Assembly (NCBI GenBank): GCA_016584305.1 | Contig: JACEEZ010021770.1 | Span: 626,465-690,464 of the forward strand | DNA: 64,000 nt | DNA from: Chionoecetes opilio | Taxonomy: Eukaryota; Arthropoda; Malacostraca; Decapoda; Majidae | Direction: 5' to 3' | Shown here: in pieces, positions 1-9,276 of the stretch | How the letters are laid out: each line of letters begins with the position of its first letter | How positions within the stretch are numbered: position 1 is the first letter of the stretch | The notes under the pieces: generated by a model | The model's input: only the letters and a program-made list of their open reading frames with translations | Databases searched by the model: none | Told to the model about the DNA's origin: nothing | Translations under genes and position numbers: made by a program

Positions 1-430
1 CGGAATTAAACAATTTGAAACAAATTTGAACGGTTAGAATGGTTTGGAGGGAGGACGGGAGGCAAGATGGGTGATTTAGTCATGCATCAACGCGCAGGGT
101 GAAAGTGCAGTGTGTTTTAAAATTTCTCATGGTGAGTCATTGGGGCCCCCCTTGAAATATATTTCTGGCTGCGCCCCTGTTTTTCCTATAATACGACGAC
201 TAAATTAAAATGCATACATTGGACATACCATACATACATGCCTGAAAAAAAGCCTAATTTATTTATATTTATGATGCTATATGATTATCTGATTAAGTTC
301 ACTCATTTCCCACTCCTGGACACTGACACAAGCAACACAGTCAGTCCAGCAGACAAAGCGGGAGAATGTAGTAATAATTTTTATAATCGAGAGGAATGAT
401 CACAAATTGAATTAGATTACATTGTATTCG
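1..430. other. unassigned single-copy-looking DNA
   Basis: I see no coding potential, RNA gene or repeat structure here beyond short AT-rich patches. The sequence grades into the minisatellite that begins near 431. Confidence 0.5.
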
Positions 431-704
431 ATTGAATTAGATTGATTGATTGCATTAGATTGAATTAGATTGATTGATTGCATTAGATTGAATTAGATTG
501 ATTGATTGCATTAGATTGGATTAGATTGATTGATTGCATTAGATTGGATTAGATTGATTGATTGCATTAGATTGAATTAGATTGATTGATTGCATTAGAT
601 TGGATTAGATTGATTGATTGCATTAGATTGGATTAGATTGATTGATTGCATTAGATTGGATTAGATTGATTGATTGCATTAGATTGGATTAGATTGGATT
701 AGAT
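431..704. repeat. 28-bp minisatellite (ATTAGATTG-rich)
   Basis: About ten copies of a 28-bp unit built from GATT/ATTAG words run head to tail. Copies alternate between a GAATT and a GGATT variant at one site. The spacing of the TTGCATTAGA word is exactly 28 bp across the array. No open frame of interest. Confidence 0.9.
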
Positions 705-717
705 GTAGCTGACAGTG

Positions 718-917
718 TTGTAGGTCTCGAGACTGGTCTTGGTCTCGAGACTGGTCTTGGTCTCGAGACTGGTCTTGGTCTCGAGACCGGTCTCGAGACC
801 AGTTTGATGTGGTCTTGGTCTTGGTCTTGGTCTCGTTTGATGTGGTCTTGGTCTTGATCTTGGTCTCGAAGCTTCTAGTCTCGGAGTTTGGCTCGAGACC
901 AGGTCGAGACCAGGATT
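718..917. repeat. GGTCTCGAGACTGGTCTT minisatellite
   Basis: Three exact 18-bp tandem units (723-776) are followed by diverged GGTCTT/GGTCTCGAGACC words to about 917. The unit contains a GGTCTCGAGACC palindrome. The minus strand gives an open, low-complexity KTSLET-type frame, which I treat as a by-product of the repeat. Confidence 0.85.
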
Positions 918-999
918 AAAAAGTGCATCGCGGCGTGGGGAAGGTCGGAATTTATTATCATACACGGAGAAAAATTATGGCTGTTTCGATTCCCGGCGC

Positions 1000-1620
1000 G
1001 CCATACAACGTTGTACTGTCTAATCTAATCGCCATACAGCGTTGTACTGTCTAATCTAATCGCCATACAGCGTTGTACTGTCTAATCTAATCGCCATACA
1101 GCGTTGTACTGTCTAATCTAATCGCCATACAGTGTTGTACTGTCTAATCTAATCGCCATACAGCGTTGTACTGTCTAATCTAATCGCCATACAGCGTTGT
1201 ACTGTCTAATCTAATCGCCATACAGTGTTGTACTGTCTAATCTAATCGCCATACAGCGTTGTTACTGTCTAATCTAATCGCCATACAGCGTTGTACTGTC
1301 TAATCTAATCGCCATACAGTGTTGTACTGTCTAATCTAATCGCCATACAGCGTTGTACTGTCTAATCTAATCGCCATACAGCGTTGTACTGTCTAATCTA
1401 ATCGCCATACAGCGTTGTACTGTCTAATCTAATCGCCATACAGCGTTGTACTGTCTAATCTAATCGCCATACAGCGTTGTACTGTCTAATCTAATGGCCA
1501 TACAGCGTTGTACTGTCTAATCTAATCGCCATACAGTGTTGTACTGTCTAATCTAATCGCCATACAGTGTTGTACTGTCTAATCTAATCGCCATACAGCG
1601 TTGTACTGTCTAATCTAATC
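1000..1620. repeat. 31-bp satellite, 20 tandem copies
   Basis: Twenty contiguous copies of a 31-bp unit (starting GCCATACAGCGTTG and ending TCTAATCTAATC) fill this block with no spacers. Copies differ mainly by CAGCG versus CAGTG, a CpG to TpG change. The ninth copy has one extra T and the first reads CAACG. The absence of spacers rules out a CRISPR-type array. Confidence 0.95.
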
Positions 1621-1688
1621 ACGTATTGCAAAATGTAACGAGTTAACGACCGAGTAAACTGTAAAATGTAAGAAAATTTGCAAAATGT

Positions 1689-1690
<2 letters not shown>

Positions 1691-1719
<29 letters not shown>

Positions 1720-2044
1720 CATTTGTGCCTATAGCGCCTATAGGCAGTGGTGACCCAGGGCTCGGATGGCAGGCTCTGGAGGTTCACTTGAGGGCTCTGA
1801 TGGTTGGTCCTCGCCCGTGGTGGCGCAGGCAGGATTCTTATAGTGACGCCTGTGATTAGAGGCTCATGCCGCCCCCCTGTGTCCTCCGATGCACTCGTAA
1901 TCGAAGGTAGAGTTGATGGGCAGGGCATGTGGGTGTTATTAGGCCACTTGACGGTGCAGAAAGGTTTTGGTTTTCTTCGGGGATCGAACTCGGGTCACCG
2001 AGAACGCCAGTCGGAGACGCTAACCACTCCGCTACCGCCTCCCC
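1691..2044 (-). mobile_element. tRNA-derived SINE with poly(A) tail
   Basis: Read on the minus strand, the element starts with a tRNA-like head. The A box TAGCGGAGTGG lies at 2024-2034 and the B box GTTCGATCC at 1981-1989. A roughly 250-bp unrelated body follows, ending in a run of 29 A (the T run at 1691-1719). Both boxes fit the RNA polymerase III consensus. The internal promoter and 3' A-run are the standard SINE layout. I cannot name the family or identify the parental tRNA. Confidence 0.8.
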
Positions 2045-2190
2045 AAACTAGTAGTAAATTGTATTTGTTTGAATCATGGAGGTATTATATAAGGAGGGGC
2101 CCTCACGCGGGTTCTGTTCACTACTCGGTGAAGCAAGGGGGCGGAGCTTAACCGGTGGGCGGAGCCAGCCTAGTACACCCAAAACATTAA

Positions 2191-3144
2191 GCGCGTTTTC
2201 GCGGCCGCTCTGGCCCGGAGTCGTGTGGGCAAGTATCTGTTTATGAGGGAATGTCTGTTTACTAACAATGGCAAAGAAAACGGGAGTTAAGGGGAGTAAT
2301 TACTAATTTTGACTTGATCAACAAAGGCATGTCCAGGCGGCATATTCTCCACGCGCCCTCCCTTTTCGGCAGACCGCTAGGTTAGGTAAGGTTAGAAAAA
2401 CGTTAAGTTAGGTTAGGTTAAGTTAGGTCAGGTTTAGGTTTACTTTAATTATAGTAACTCTCCCTTTTCGGCAGACCGCTAGGTTAGGTAAGGTTAGAAA
2501 AACGCTAAGTTAGGTTAGGTTAAGTTTAGGTTTACTTTAATTATAGTAACTTTGTGTGGGAATCACAATGAGGTTATTTTCAAGAAAATCCTGTCAAAAT
2601 TAATAGTTACTCCCCTCAACTCCCGTTTTCTTTGCCATTGTTAGTAAACAGACATTCCCTCATAAACAGACACTTGCCCACACGACACCGGTCTGGACTG
2701 GGCTAGTCCCGGGCGGCCACTGTTTTTGCGAGGCAGTCTGGAACGGTTTAGCCCAGTCCAGTCCGGTGCAGCCCAGATAGCAGGACCACCTTGGACCAGT
2801 GTGGGGAGAACTGGCGCATGCGCACTACAGTCAGCGGGGATGACGACCAGGAGCTTCTCGTGCTGCTGATAAGACATGAAACACCATGATGGCCGACCAT
2901 ACGACTAAAGTAATTTCACGAAAAATTACAATATTCGCAATTTGCTGAAACATCTTGGGAAATGAATGTACCGTCAACAACACTATATTGCATTTCTGCC
3001 CGGAGGACCGCCCACTCGATCCCCCAGCCAATAGGAACGACGAATGGGACGGGGCCAGTCTCGATGTATTTTCGCGACCATCAGTCCACCCTGACCCGGT
3101 CCGGACTGGACTGAACCAGGGCGGTGAACGTCACGAAAATGCGC
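2191..3144. mobile_element. TIR foldback element, family A copy 1
   Basis: The ends are inverted (GCGCGTTTTCGC at the left, GCGAAAATGCGC-like at the right) and flanked by TAA on both sides, as expected for a PIF/Harbinger-type 3-bp duplication. The interior is CpG-rich and repeats the words GGTCCAGTCC and CCGGACTGG. The same sequence occurs inverted at 38835-39636, which confirms a dispersed element. It has no transposase frame, so it is non-autonomous. A separate palindrome sits inside it. Confidence 0.7.
2216..2688. repeat. palindromic insert with TTAGG-like core
   Basis: Two nearly identical inverted arms of about 100 bp (2216-2313 and 2592-2688) enclose two roughly 100-bp tandem units starting at 2358 and 2460. 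Each unit contains words such as AGGTTAGGTTAAG. The copy of the host element at 39 kb lacks this block, so it looks like a later insertion. Confidence 0.7.
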
Positions 3145-3261
3145 TAATTGGTTTTCTCACGCGTAAATGGACCCAACCCATAACTACGTCACAGTTTGTT
3201 TACCGCGGTGCATTGTGGGGATAAGTCGGGGTCATGAGGCAGAGCGGGCGGGCACTATCCA

Positions 3262-3456
3262 GTGAAGAAAGACAACGCTGTGTCCTTAAATATGCCTCCT
3301 GCAAACTGTTGTGTTCCATATTGTGTTGCAATAAGTAGACGAACTCCTTCTTTACGGTTATACCAACTTTTAAAAGTTGAGAATAGAAAGATAGATTGGA
3401 TAAAGCTGATAAGAAACGACAATCTGCGGACTCCATCACAGACACCTCTCAAGTAA
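3262..3456 (+). CDS. THAP-type zinc-finger exon fragment
   Basis: From the methionine at 3292 the frame begins with a THAP-like start: a Cys cluster (CCVPYC) near the N terminus, an aromatic/Leu segment, then DWIKLIRNDNL, which matches the conserved Trp and basic block of THAP domains. The distal C-x2-H-F half of the zinc site is missing. The frame stops at 3456 just after AA-GTAACT, which resembles a splice donor, so this could be a first exon. THAP domains bind DNA in host factors and in P-element-like transposases. A second, damaged THAP fragment lies at 5850. Whether this is a gene or transposon debris is open. Confidence 0.45.
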   Translation: MKKDNAVSLNMPPANCCVPYCVAISRRTPSLRLYQLLKVENRKIDWIKLIRNDNLRTPSQTPLK

Positions 3457-3805
3457 CTCATTTCAACTGTTTGAATCTTAATTAGGCCTCCGACATATAT
3501 TCCACGTCCAGGTCTGACTTGCATATGTTACTGTCGGCACTTGTATGCTATCCCTAAGCGCCTTTCTTACTCACTGTCCTCTCATTACGCGCCCCTAGGA
3601 TCCCACTACTTTCCTTCCTTGTAGGCAGGGCTCTCTCTCTCTATCTTATCTCCCCTTCCGTGCCTCCATACTTGCACAGGATAGAGCCATTAACTGTCCA
3701 TTCATCATTATTTTACATCGCTTCTGGCTCTCAATTCTCATTCTAGATTGATCTTCATCTCTATACTTATCTCTACACAAACATCACCAATTTTTGCTTT
3801 CATTT
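3457..3805. other. no gene seen
   Basis: Pyrimidine-rich sequence with a short CT run near 3631-3645. I find no frame, repeat or RNA signature. It ends at the 3' tail of the CR1-type LINE. Confidence 0.5.
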
Positions 3806-5580
3806 ATAAAAACATAAGAACATAAGAAAATAAGGAAGCTACACGAGGCCGCGAGGCCTACACGTGGTAGTTCCTGTCACCTAACACTACCTACATCCAC
3901 CTTTCATCCTCATCCATGAACCTATCCAGCTCCTCTTTAAAGCTCCCTAATGACTCAGCACTAACTACCTGTCTACTGAGACCATTCCATTCGTTCACCA
4001 CCCTATTTGTGAACCAGTTTTTCCCTATTTCCTTTCTAAATCTACGCTTTTCCAGCTTGAATCCGTTACTTCTTGCTCTACCCTGGTTAAAAGCCGTAAG
4101 AACTTTTCCTACCTCTCCTTTAGTAAACCCCTTTATCCACTTAAAAACTTCTATCAGATCGCCCCTTACTCTGCGTCTCTCGAGTGAGTGTAATTTTAAT
4201 AATTTCAATCTCCTCTCATAACTAAAGTTACGTATCCCTTGTATCATTTTGGTCATCCTTCTCTGCACTGTTTCTAACAACACTATATCCATCCTGTAAT
4301 ATAGAGACCAAAACTGAACCGCATAGTCTAGGTGAGGCCTGACTAGAGCCAGATAAAGCTTTAGAATAACTTCTGCACTTCTACTTTTAACACTTCTGAT
4401 AATGAATCCTAATACTCTATTAGCTCTATTTCTGGCCTCAATACATTGTTTCCTAGGTCTGAGGTCTGGGCTCACCCTCACTCCAAGATCTTTTTCACCT
4501 TCTGATCTTTTCAGCGATACATTGCTTATGGTGTATCTATTACCAGGGTTTTTTCTACCAACATTTATAACGCTGCATTTATCAATATTAAATTCCATCT
4601 GCCATCCGACTGCCCACTCGTTAAGTTTATCTAAGTCTTCCTGCAATATGTTTACATCAGACTGTGATCCAATAATCCTACCTAACTTAGTATCATCAGC
4701 AAACTTGCTGATATCACTGCTAATCCCACTATCCAAGTCGTTGATGTAAATCAAAAATAGTAAAGGACCCAAAACAGACCCTTGTGGAACTCCACTTGTC
4801 ACCAGTCCCCATTCAGATTTAGAACCATTAATTGTAACCCTTTGTTGCCTATTACTTAGCCAAGCTCTGATCCAATGAAGAACCTTCCCATCTATACCAT
4901 GAGCCCTAACCTTATTTAAGAGTCGCTCGTGTGGTACTTTGTCAAATGCCTTACTAAAGTCCAGATATATTATATCATAATCCTTATCATTGTCTGCCGT
5001 CTCATACACTTTCCTATAAAAACTCAATAAATTGGTGAGACATGACCTACCCTTGGTGAATCCATGTTGTGAATCATTGATCAAACTATGTTTATCTAAG
5101 TGCTCTCTAATGTTTTTTGCAATAATAGATTCCAATAATTTACCCACCACTGATGTTAGACTTACAGGTCGATAATTTGACTTTAGTCCTCTGTCTTCCT
5201 TCTTAAATATGGGTACAACGTTTCCTTTCCTCCACAATAATGGCACATCGCCTATCTCAACCGATTTCCTAAAAATGTGCACTAACGACTGACTAACAAC
5301 CTCCTTGCATTCCTTTAATACCCTGGGATACACTTCATCTGGTCCTGGCGATTTAAAAATTTTCATTTTATCTATACCCTCTTCCACCATTTCTCTAGTT
5401 ATCACAATATCTTTGAGTTTCTCCTCATCGCTTCCTTTGAACATCTGTTCACTATCAGGTATCGTCTGTGTATCCTCCTCCGTAAAAACACTTAAGAAAT
5501 AATCATTTAGACTCTTACACATATCCTCATCCGTATTTAAAGTAATCGTCCAGACCATTTCATCATTCCTGATTTAATGC
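3806..5580 (-). mobile_element. 5'-truncated CR1-type LINE
   Basis: A minus-strand non-LTR retrotransposon. It retains the reverse transcriptase ORF (3891-5558) and a short 3' UTR ending in ACATAAGAA-type direct repeats at 3806-3835 instead of poly(A), as is common for CR1-like LINEs. The endonuclease is absent, so it is 5' truncated near 5570. The same 3' end occurs alone at 53064-53131, which confirms the boundary. The 555-codon open frame suggests a young insertion. Confidence 0.85.
3891..5558 (-). CDS. CR1-type LINE reverse transcriptase (partial)
   Basis: 555 codons without interruption. The order of motifs is that of a non-LTR reverse transcriptase: SNYRPVSLTS near residue 128, DFSKAFD at 200-206 (first catalytic Asp), SGVPQGSVLGP at 255-265, and FADDT at 286-290, which carries the catalytic DD pair with F in place of the usual Y. 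The thumb and C-terminal region follow (ARNRANRVLGFI, LVRPHLDYAVQFW). Such enzymes copy element RNA at a nicked chromosomal site. The upstream APE endonuclease is lost, so the first Met is simply the first in frame and not a natural start. Family assignment to CR1/L2-like is from motif wording; domain identity is certain. Confidence 0.92.
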   Translation of the reverse strand: MVWTITLNTDEDMCKSLNDYFLSVFTEEDTQTIPDSEQMFKGSDEEKLKDIVITREMVEEGIDKMKIFKSPGPDEVYPRVLKECKEVVSQSLVHIFRKSVEIGDVPLLWRKGNVVPIFKKEDRGLKSNYRPVSLTSVVGKLLESIIAKNIREHLDKHSLINDSQHGFTKGRSCLTNLLSFYRKVYETADNDKDYDIIYLDFSKAFDKVPHERLLNKVRAHGIDGKVLHWIRAWLSNRQQRVTINGSKSEWGLVTSGVPQGSVLGPLLFLIYINDLDSGISSDISKFADDTKLGRIIGSQSDVNILQEDLDKLNEWAVGWQMEFNIDKCSVINVGRKNPGNRYTISNVSLKRSEGEKDLGVRVSPDLRPRKQCIEARNRANRVLGFIIRSVKSRSAEVILKLYLALVRPHLDYAVQFWSLYYRMDIVLLETVQRRMTKMIQGIRNFSYERRLKLLKLHSLERRRVRGDLIEVFKWIKGFTKGEVGKVLTAFNQGRARSNGFKLEKRRFRKEIGKNWFTNRVVNEWNGLSRQVVSAESLGSFKEELDRFMDEDERWM

Positions 5581-5849
5581 AATCAAATCATAGCCATTAA
5601 CGAGTATATCAACAATACGTCGTCACTTTTTGCATCCAGTCAGCCGTTTTTAAATAATCCGCAATCAAAATCTGCAAATTCCCCGAGTTCTCAAAACACT
5701 CCTCAAGGTTTGCAGACGATGCGCCACGGGTCGGTGACGTAGCAAAAGGCAGCGCTATCCCCGCCCGCAGATTCAGAGAGATGTAAACACAGGAGATAAA
5801 TTTAGTACTTGAAGATTTTTGGGTGTTTCTGATAGATTGTTTTTGCGAT

Positions 5850-6090
5850 ATGCCAAATGCATGCATCCTTTATGGGTGCAGCAAGACAGCTGTGCCTTTC
5901 GAGAGAAGTTTGCACAACTTTCCGACTGATACGACAACGTTAAATGTATGGAAGAGGTTTGTGCGGCGGACAAGAGCAAATGGAACGGGAAGTTGACATT
6001 TGCAAGGATTTTTAGTGATCACTTCCAGCGGGATTGCTACAGCAACTGGATGAAAGTGTCTATGAGGATATCAACCAAATTGGATTTGAA
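5850..6090 (+). pseudogene. damaged THAP-domain remnant
   Basis: From the ATG at 5850 the frame gives a CILYGCSK cysteine pair, a HNFPTD segment and VWKRFVRRTRANG, the expected N half of a THAP zinc finger. Near 5990 the frame breaks at a TGA. The distal half continues in another frame as RIFSDHFQRDCY, where the usual Cys of the C-S-D-H-F motif is Phe. One frameshift and one lost zinc ligand make it non-functional. It lies 270 bp beyond the CR1 insertion, and a similar but different THAP exon lies on the other side. Confidence 0.6.
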
Positions 6091-6180
6091 GGATAAGTTC
6101 CAGGGCCCATACTTATAGAGATTTAGGATTCGTCCTAGGATTCGTCCTAACCCTGCGTCCTAAGGTTCGAGGAAAGTCTA

Positions 6181-6349
6181 ACGAACGACAGGAAGGGTAG
6201 CGTAAAAGGGATATTTTTCGGAACGAAGAGCAGCGACGACGGTCGGCACGAAGACACGGGTACCCCCGTGTCTTCGTGCCGACCTTCGACCGTCGTCGCT
6301 GCTCTTCGTTCCGAAAAATATCCCTTTTACGCTACCCTTCCTGTCGTTC
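6181..6349. repeat. near-perfect hairpin, 79-bp arms
   Basis: The arm at 6181-6259 is matched by its reverse complement at 6264-6349, with only a 4-base loop. The one difference is a 7-bp insertion (TTCGACC) in the right arm. Flanking sequence repeats TTAGGATTCGTCC-type words (6121-6170) that recur inverted near 6925. Confidence 0.9.
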
Positions 6350-6396
6350 GTCGTTCGTCGCTCGACCTTCATCATGACTCTCGGTACGGGCCTAAA

Positions 6397-6903
6397 GCCG
6401 GCCACACACACCCGGCCTGTCCGGCCGACAAAAAGTGGCGGGGCATCGTTCGCCGGATGAGACCCATACACACACCGGCCGCCTCATGAAAATATACAGT
6501 ACACGTCGGACCGCCGTGGTGACAACATGAATCCGCTGTCCGAAAATGACTTAATAAATTGTTGGTGATGGCTGCATGTGCAGCCATATATAATACATAT
6601 ATATAATACGTCATACTATATATAATACGTCATATGTAATACCTATATTATCATAAATACAATTATTACTGGTACAATTAGTCATTATCTGGCCGAGCGA
6701 GGGGCGGGCCGCGCCGGATGGCACCCACACACACGCAGGCGGCAGGCCGCGCCGGACGGAATTTTCAAGCGCCGACTGATTTTCATCCGGCCGCTGCGAC
6801 AGGTCCCACCGGATGAAAAATACCCCCACACACACACCGGCCGCCTCTAGCCACGCCCCTTTTCGTCGGCCGGACAGGCCGCGCCGATGTGTGTGTGGCC
6901 GGC
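6397..6903. repeat. GC-rich foldback element
   Basis: About 48 bp at 6397-6446 (GCCGGCCACACACAC...) is repeated inverted at 6850-6903, with many shared CCGGCCG and ACACACAC words between. There is no coding frame. It looks like a small TIR element (MITE); a family cannot be assigned. Confidence 0.65.
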
Positions 6904-7350
6904 TTAAGACGCGTCCTAAGATGGCGGCTTAGGACGAAGCGCTGAGCGCTACATTTATCAAGAGTCCAATTTGGATTTCATGAAATATCACTACTAAGAG
7001 TCATCAGAAAGGTATAAAAATATCGAAAAACAGAAGATTAATATTTCTATGATAATTGCTGAAGACTACAACGAATGAATTCATCTATAAGGATAATTGT
7101 ACCAGATATACAACGTTCCGTTCAAAAGACACAAACATTGACATATCTTCGCTCTATCGACGAGAAAAGATAATATTTTTCAGGACAAGACTTTCATCCT
7201 TGGCCAGCTCTTTCAAGCAAGGAAAAATGTCCTATGTCCTGCGAGGGGAATTTTCCATGACGAGATGATCGGCGAAGAGCAAGGCAGATGCCTGACAGGC
7301 CATCGCCAACCACATGATCGCCGCTTTCCATAGCGAGAGATACGTCAAGG
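6904..7350. other. no gene seen
   Basis: AT-rich sequence with only short frames; nothing recognised. Confidence 0.4.
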
Positions 7351-7356
7351 ACTACC

Positions 7357-7526
7357 GGTTATAATGGACGAGGACTTCGCGGTCGTTTTCAAAGACACCG
7401 ACTATTTTTTCCTGGCCTACAATAGGTGCTTTTTCTAATGGAGATAGGGTTATGATGGACGAGAGTTTCGCGGTCGTTTTCAGAGCCACTGACTATTTTT
7501 TCTTGGCCTACAATAGGTGCTTCCCA
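7357..7526. repeat. 91-bp tandem duplication
   Basis: The segment starting GGTTATAATGGACGAG at 7357 is repeated, about 85% alike, from 7448. Related sequence in the opposite orientation occurs near 32322 and 33749, so it belongs to a dispersed repeat. Confidence 0.75.
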
Positions 7527-7530
7527 GCTA

Positions 7531-8345
7531 ACCATCACCGGCGGGCCGACGTAGGCCGTAGAGCGGCGAACGGCGGCCGCCGGCGGCAAATTTACCTCCG
7601 TCAGCCCTCCGAAGTCCCGCTGGTGTATTTTCAGACGGGATAATTTACTATGTTGAAAATTAATGTACAGAATTTCAAGAATTGAATATTTCTATGTGCA
7701 AACATTTTGAAACAACAGTTATATGATTATCTTGCTGTAGTATTACATCAGTCGTGACAAGCAGCGGCAACTTGACGTCAATCCTCCGGAGGCCAGCCAG
7801 TATGTATTAATATTATTTGTAAGTGGAAAATATTCATTTCATATTATATATATTAACTCAGTAATGTACATAGTATCTCAATATCGGTACCATCACTATT
7901 ATTAGGCCTGTTCAAGCTATCAAAAATTGTTATAAAAGTTTTTATAATAGTTTATAGAAATTATCATATTTCAGTTTATTTCAAATATTTCCAGTTTAAT
8001 CAGGAACACCCAGAGATACATAGAAATAAAGATGAGATACGTACATAGGAAGGAGTTTACATGGAAAAAGGTTATCAGTTAGTCTATGTGTGTAGCTAGT
8101 ATCATATAAAAATAACATTTGATTATCCGCGGCGAAGATTACGGGATAACACAAGGTCATATTTTCCCTTATTTCAATAACTTCCAACATATTATCAACA
8201 CATCAATACTCAACGGTACACCTAATATGGAATATGTAGATGATGGAGTTAACATATGAATAATATCATGATTTAGAATAGAATATTATTTGAAATCTTT
8301 TCCCAGCTATCAGTTCACTAAACTGCCAGACGTACGATAGTCATT
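7531..8345. other. no gene seen
   Basis: AT-rich DNA with no convincing frame, repeat array or RNA gene. Confidence 0.4.
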
Positions 8346-8353
8346 ACAAAGGG

Positions 8354-9276
8354 TTAAAAACCCACAAAAGGCCTAAATTCCAATGATCTGAAACTCGAGA
8401 AATGCCAGTGGTCGCTGGCAGTTTTAACTCAAAGGTTGGTTTACTGTGTTTTGGCTCCGCGACTAATATTTTTCATAAATTAATTTCGCGATAAACATTG
8501 ATGCACCGCATCTGAATACCAAAAAATATAGTTCTTTTGTTGTTCAACTAATTATATGGATGACATGCATTACGAAGGAACGTTCTATAATAGCAATTTA
8601 ATGCAAATTACTCGCCTCGAGTAGCAAAGCTTAATATATTTTTTACATGTATATTGTGGCATGTAAAATTTGGGCGATGTTCACACTGTTTTCTAAGACA
8701 ATATTGCTGCGTCTGGCAAACGCTTGTCAAAATACAATAAGCAATGCCTTGGAAAAACGAAGAATAAAGAATGCCGAAATCGGCTTGTTGCTGCGACAAT
8801 GTAGGTTATAATTGTGGAGGCGACACGCCGCGGCGGGGAGTGGTGGGCGGGGAGATTGTGGCGGGGAGATTAAATCAAAACATTGCTACTTCACGCGTCG
8901 ACTCATTGCACTTCCAGGCTTTCTATTTGATTGATGCACAATAATAACAGGAAAATATGACTGCCTAGGTATAGATAACTTCTAAACATACGTTATTGAC
9001 TATATAATATCATAGAGTAACATTTACCTCGCCTCCTCAACTATAACCTACTTGGTTATTTGGTTATATACAATGTTTTACAGAATCAGGCTTCTATACA
9101 ATATACATATAGAAGAAAATCGTTCTTAATATTATACTTTTGTGTTTTAAGTGCAGTGGAATAAACCCATATTTTGTTTTCCAGTAGACCAACTTATTAT
9201 CAAAAAAGTGAGTTAAAACTGCCAGCGACCCCTGGCATTTCGAGTTCCCGATCTCTCTAATTAGTTGGGCCGTTAA
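8354..9276. mobile_element. TTAA-bounded inverted-repeat element (piggyBac-like)
   Basis: TTAA at 8354-8357 and 9273-9276 bracket a segment whose subterminal parts are strong inverted repeats (8391-8432 against 9199-9247, sharing GGTCGCTGGCAGTTTTAACT). TTAA is the piggyBac target site. Outside both TTAA sites the sequence reads CCCTTT outward, so the block could be a MITE, or the gap between two piggyBac ends. No transposase lies inside. Confidence 0.5.
8801..9051. mobile_element. nested 251-bp MITE
   Basis: 23-bp terminal inverted repeats (left GTAGGTTATAATTGTGGAGG, right its near complement ending at 9051) enclose GC-rich then AT-rich sequence with no frame. I could not find a clear target duplication. 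Confidence 0.55.

Noticed and set aside
1000..1620. CRISPR-like array
   Set aside because: Units are contiguous with no spacers, and the genome is eukaryotic.
2086..2123. TATATAAGG with an initiator-like TTCACT 31 bp downstream
   Set aside because: Spacing fits a core promoter, but no coding sequence or transcript evidence follows; a foldback element begins 70 bp on.
7452..7643. Small protein with YFFLAYNRCF
   Set aside because: The same words arise in the tandem copy at 7357, so it reflects DNA duplication; differences between copies include non-synonymous changes and a stop.
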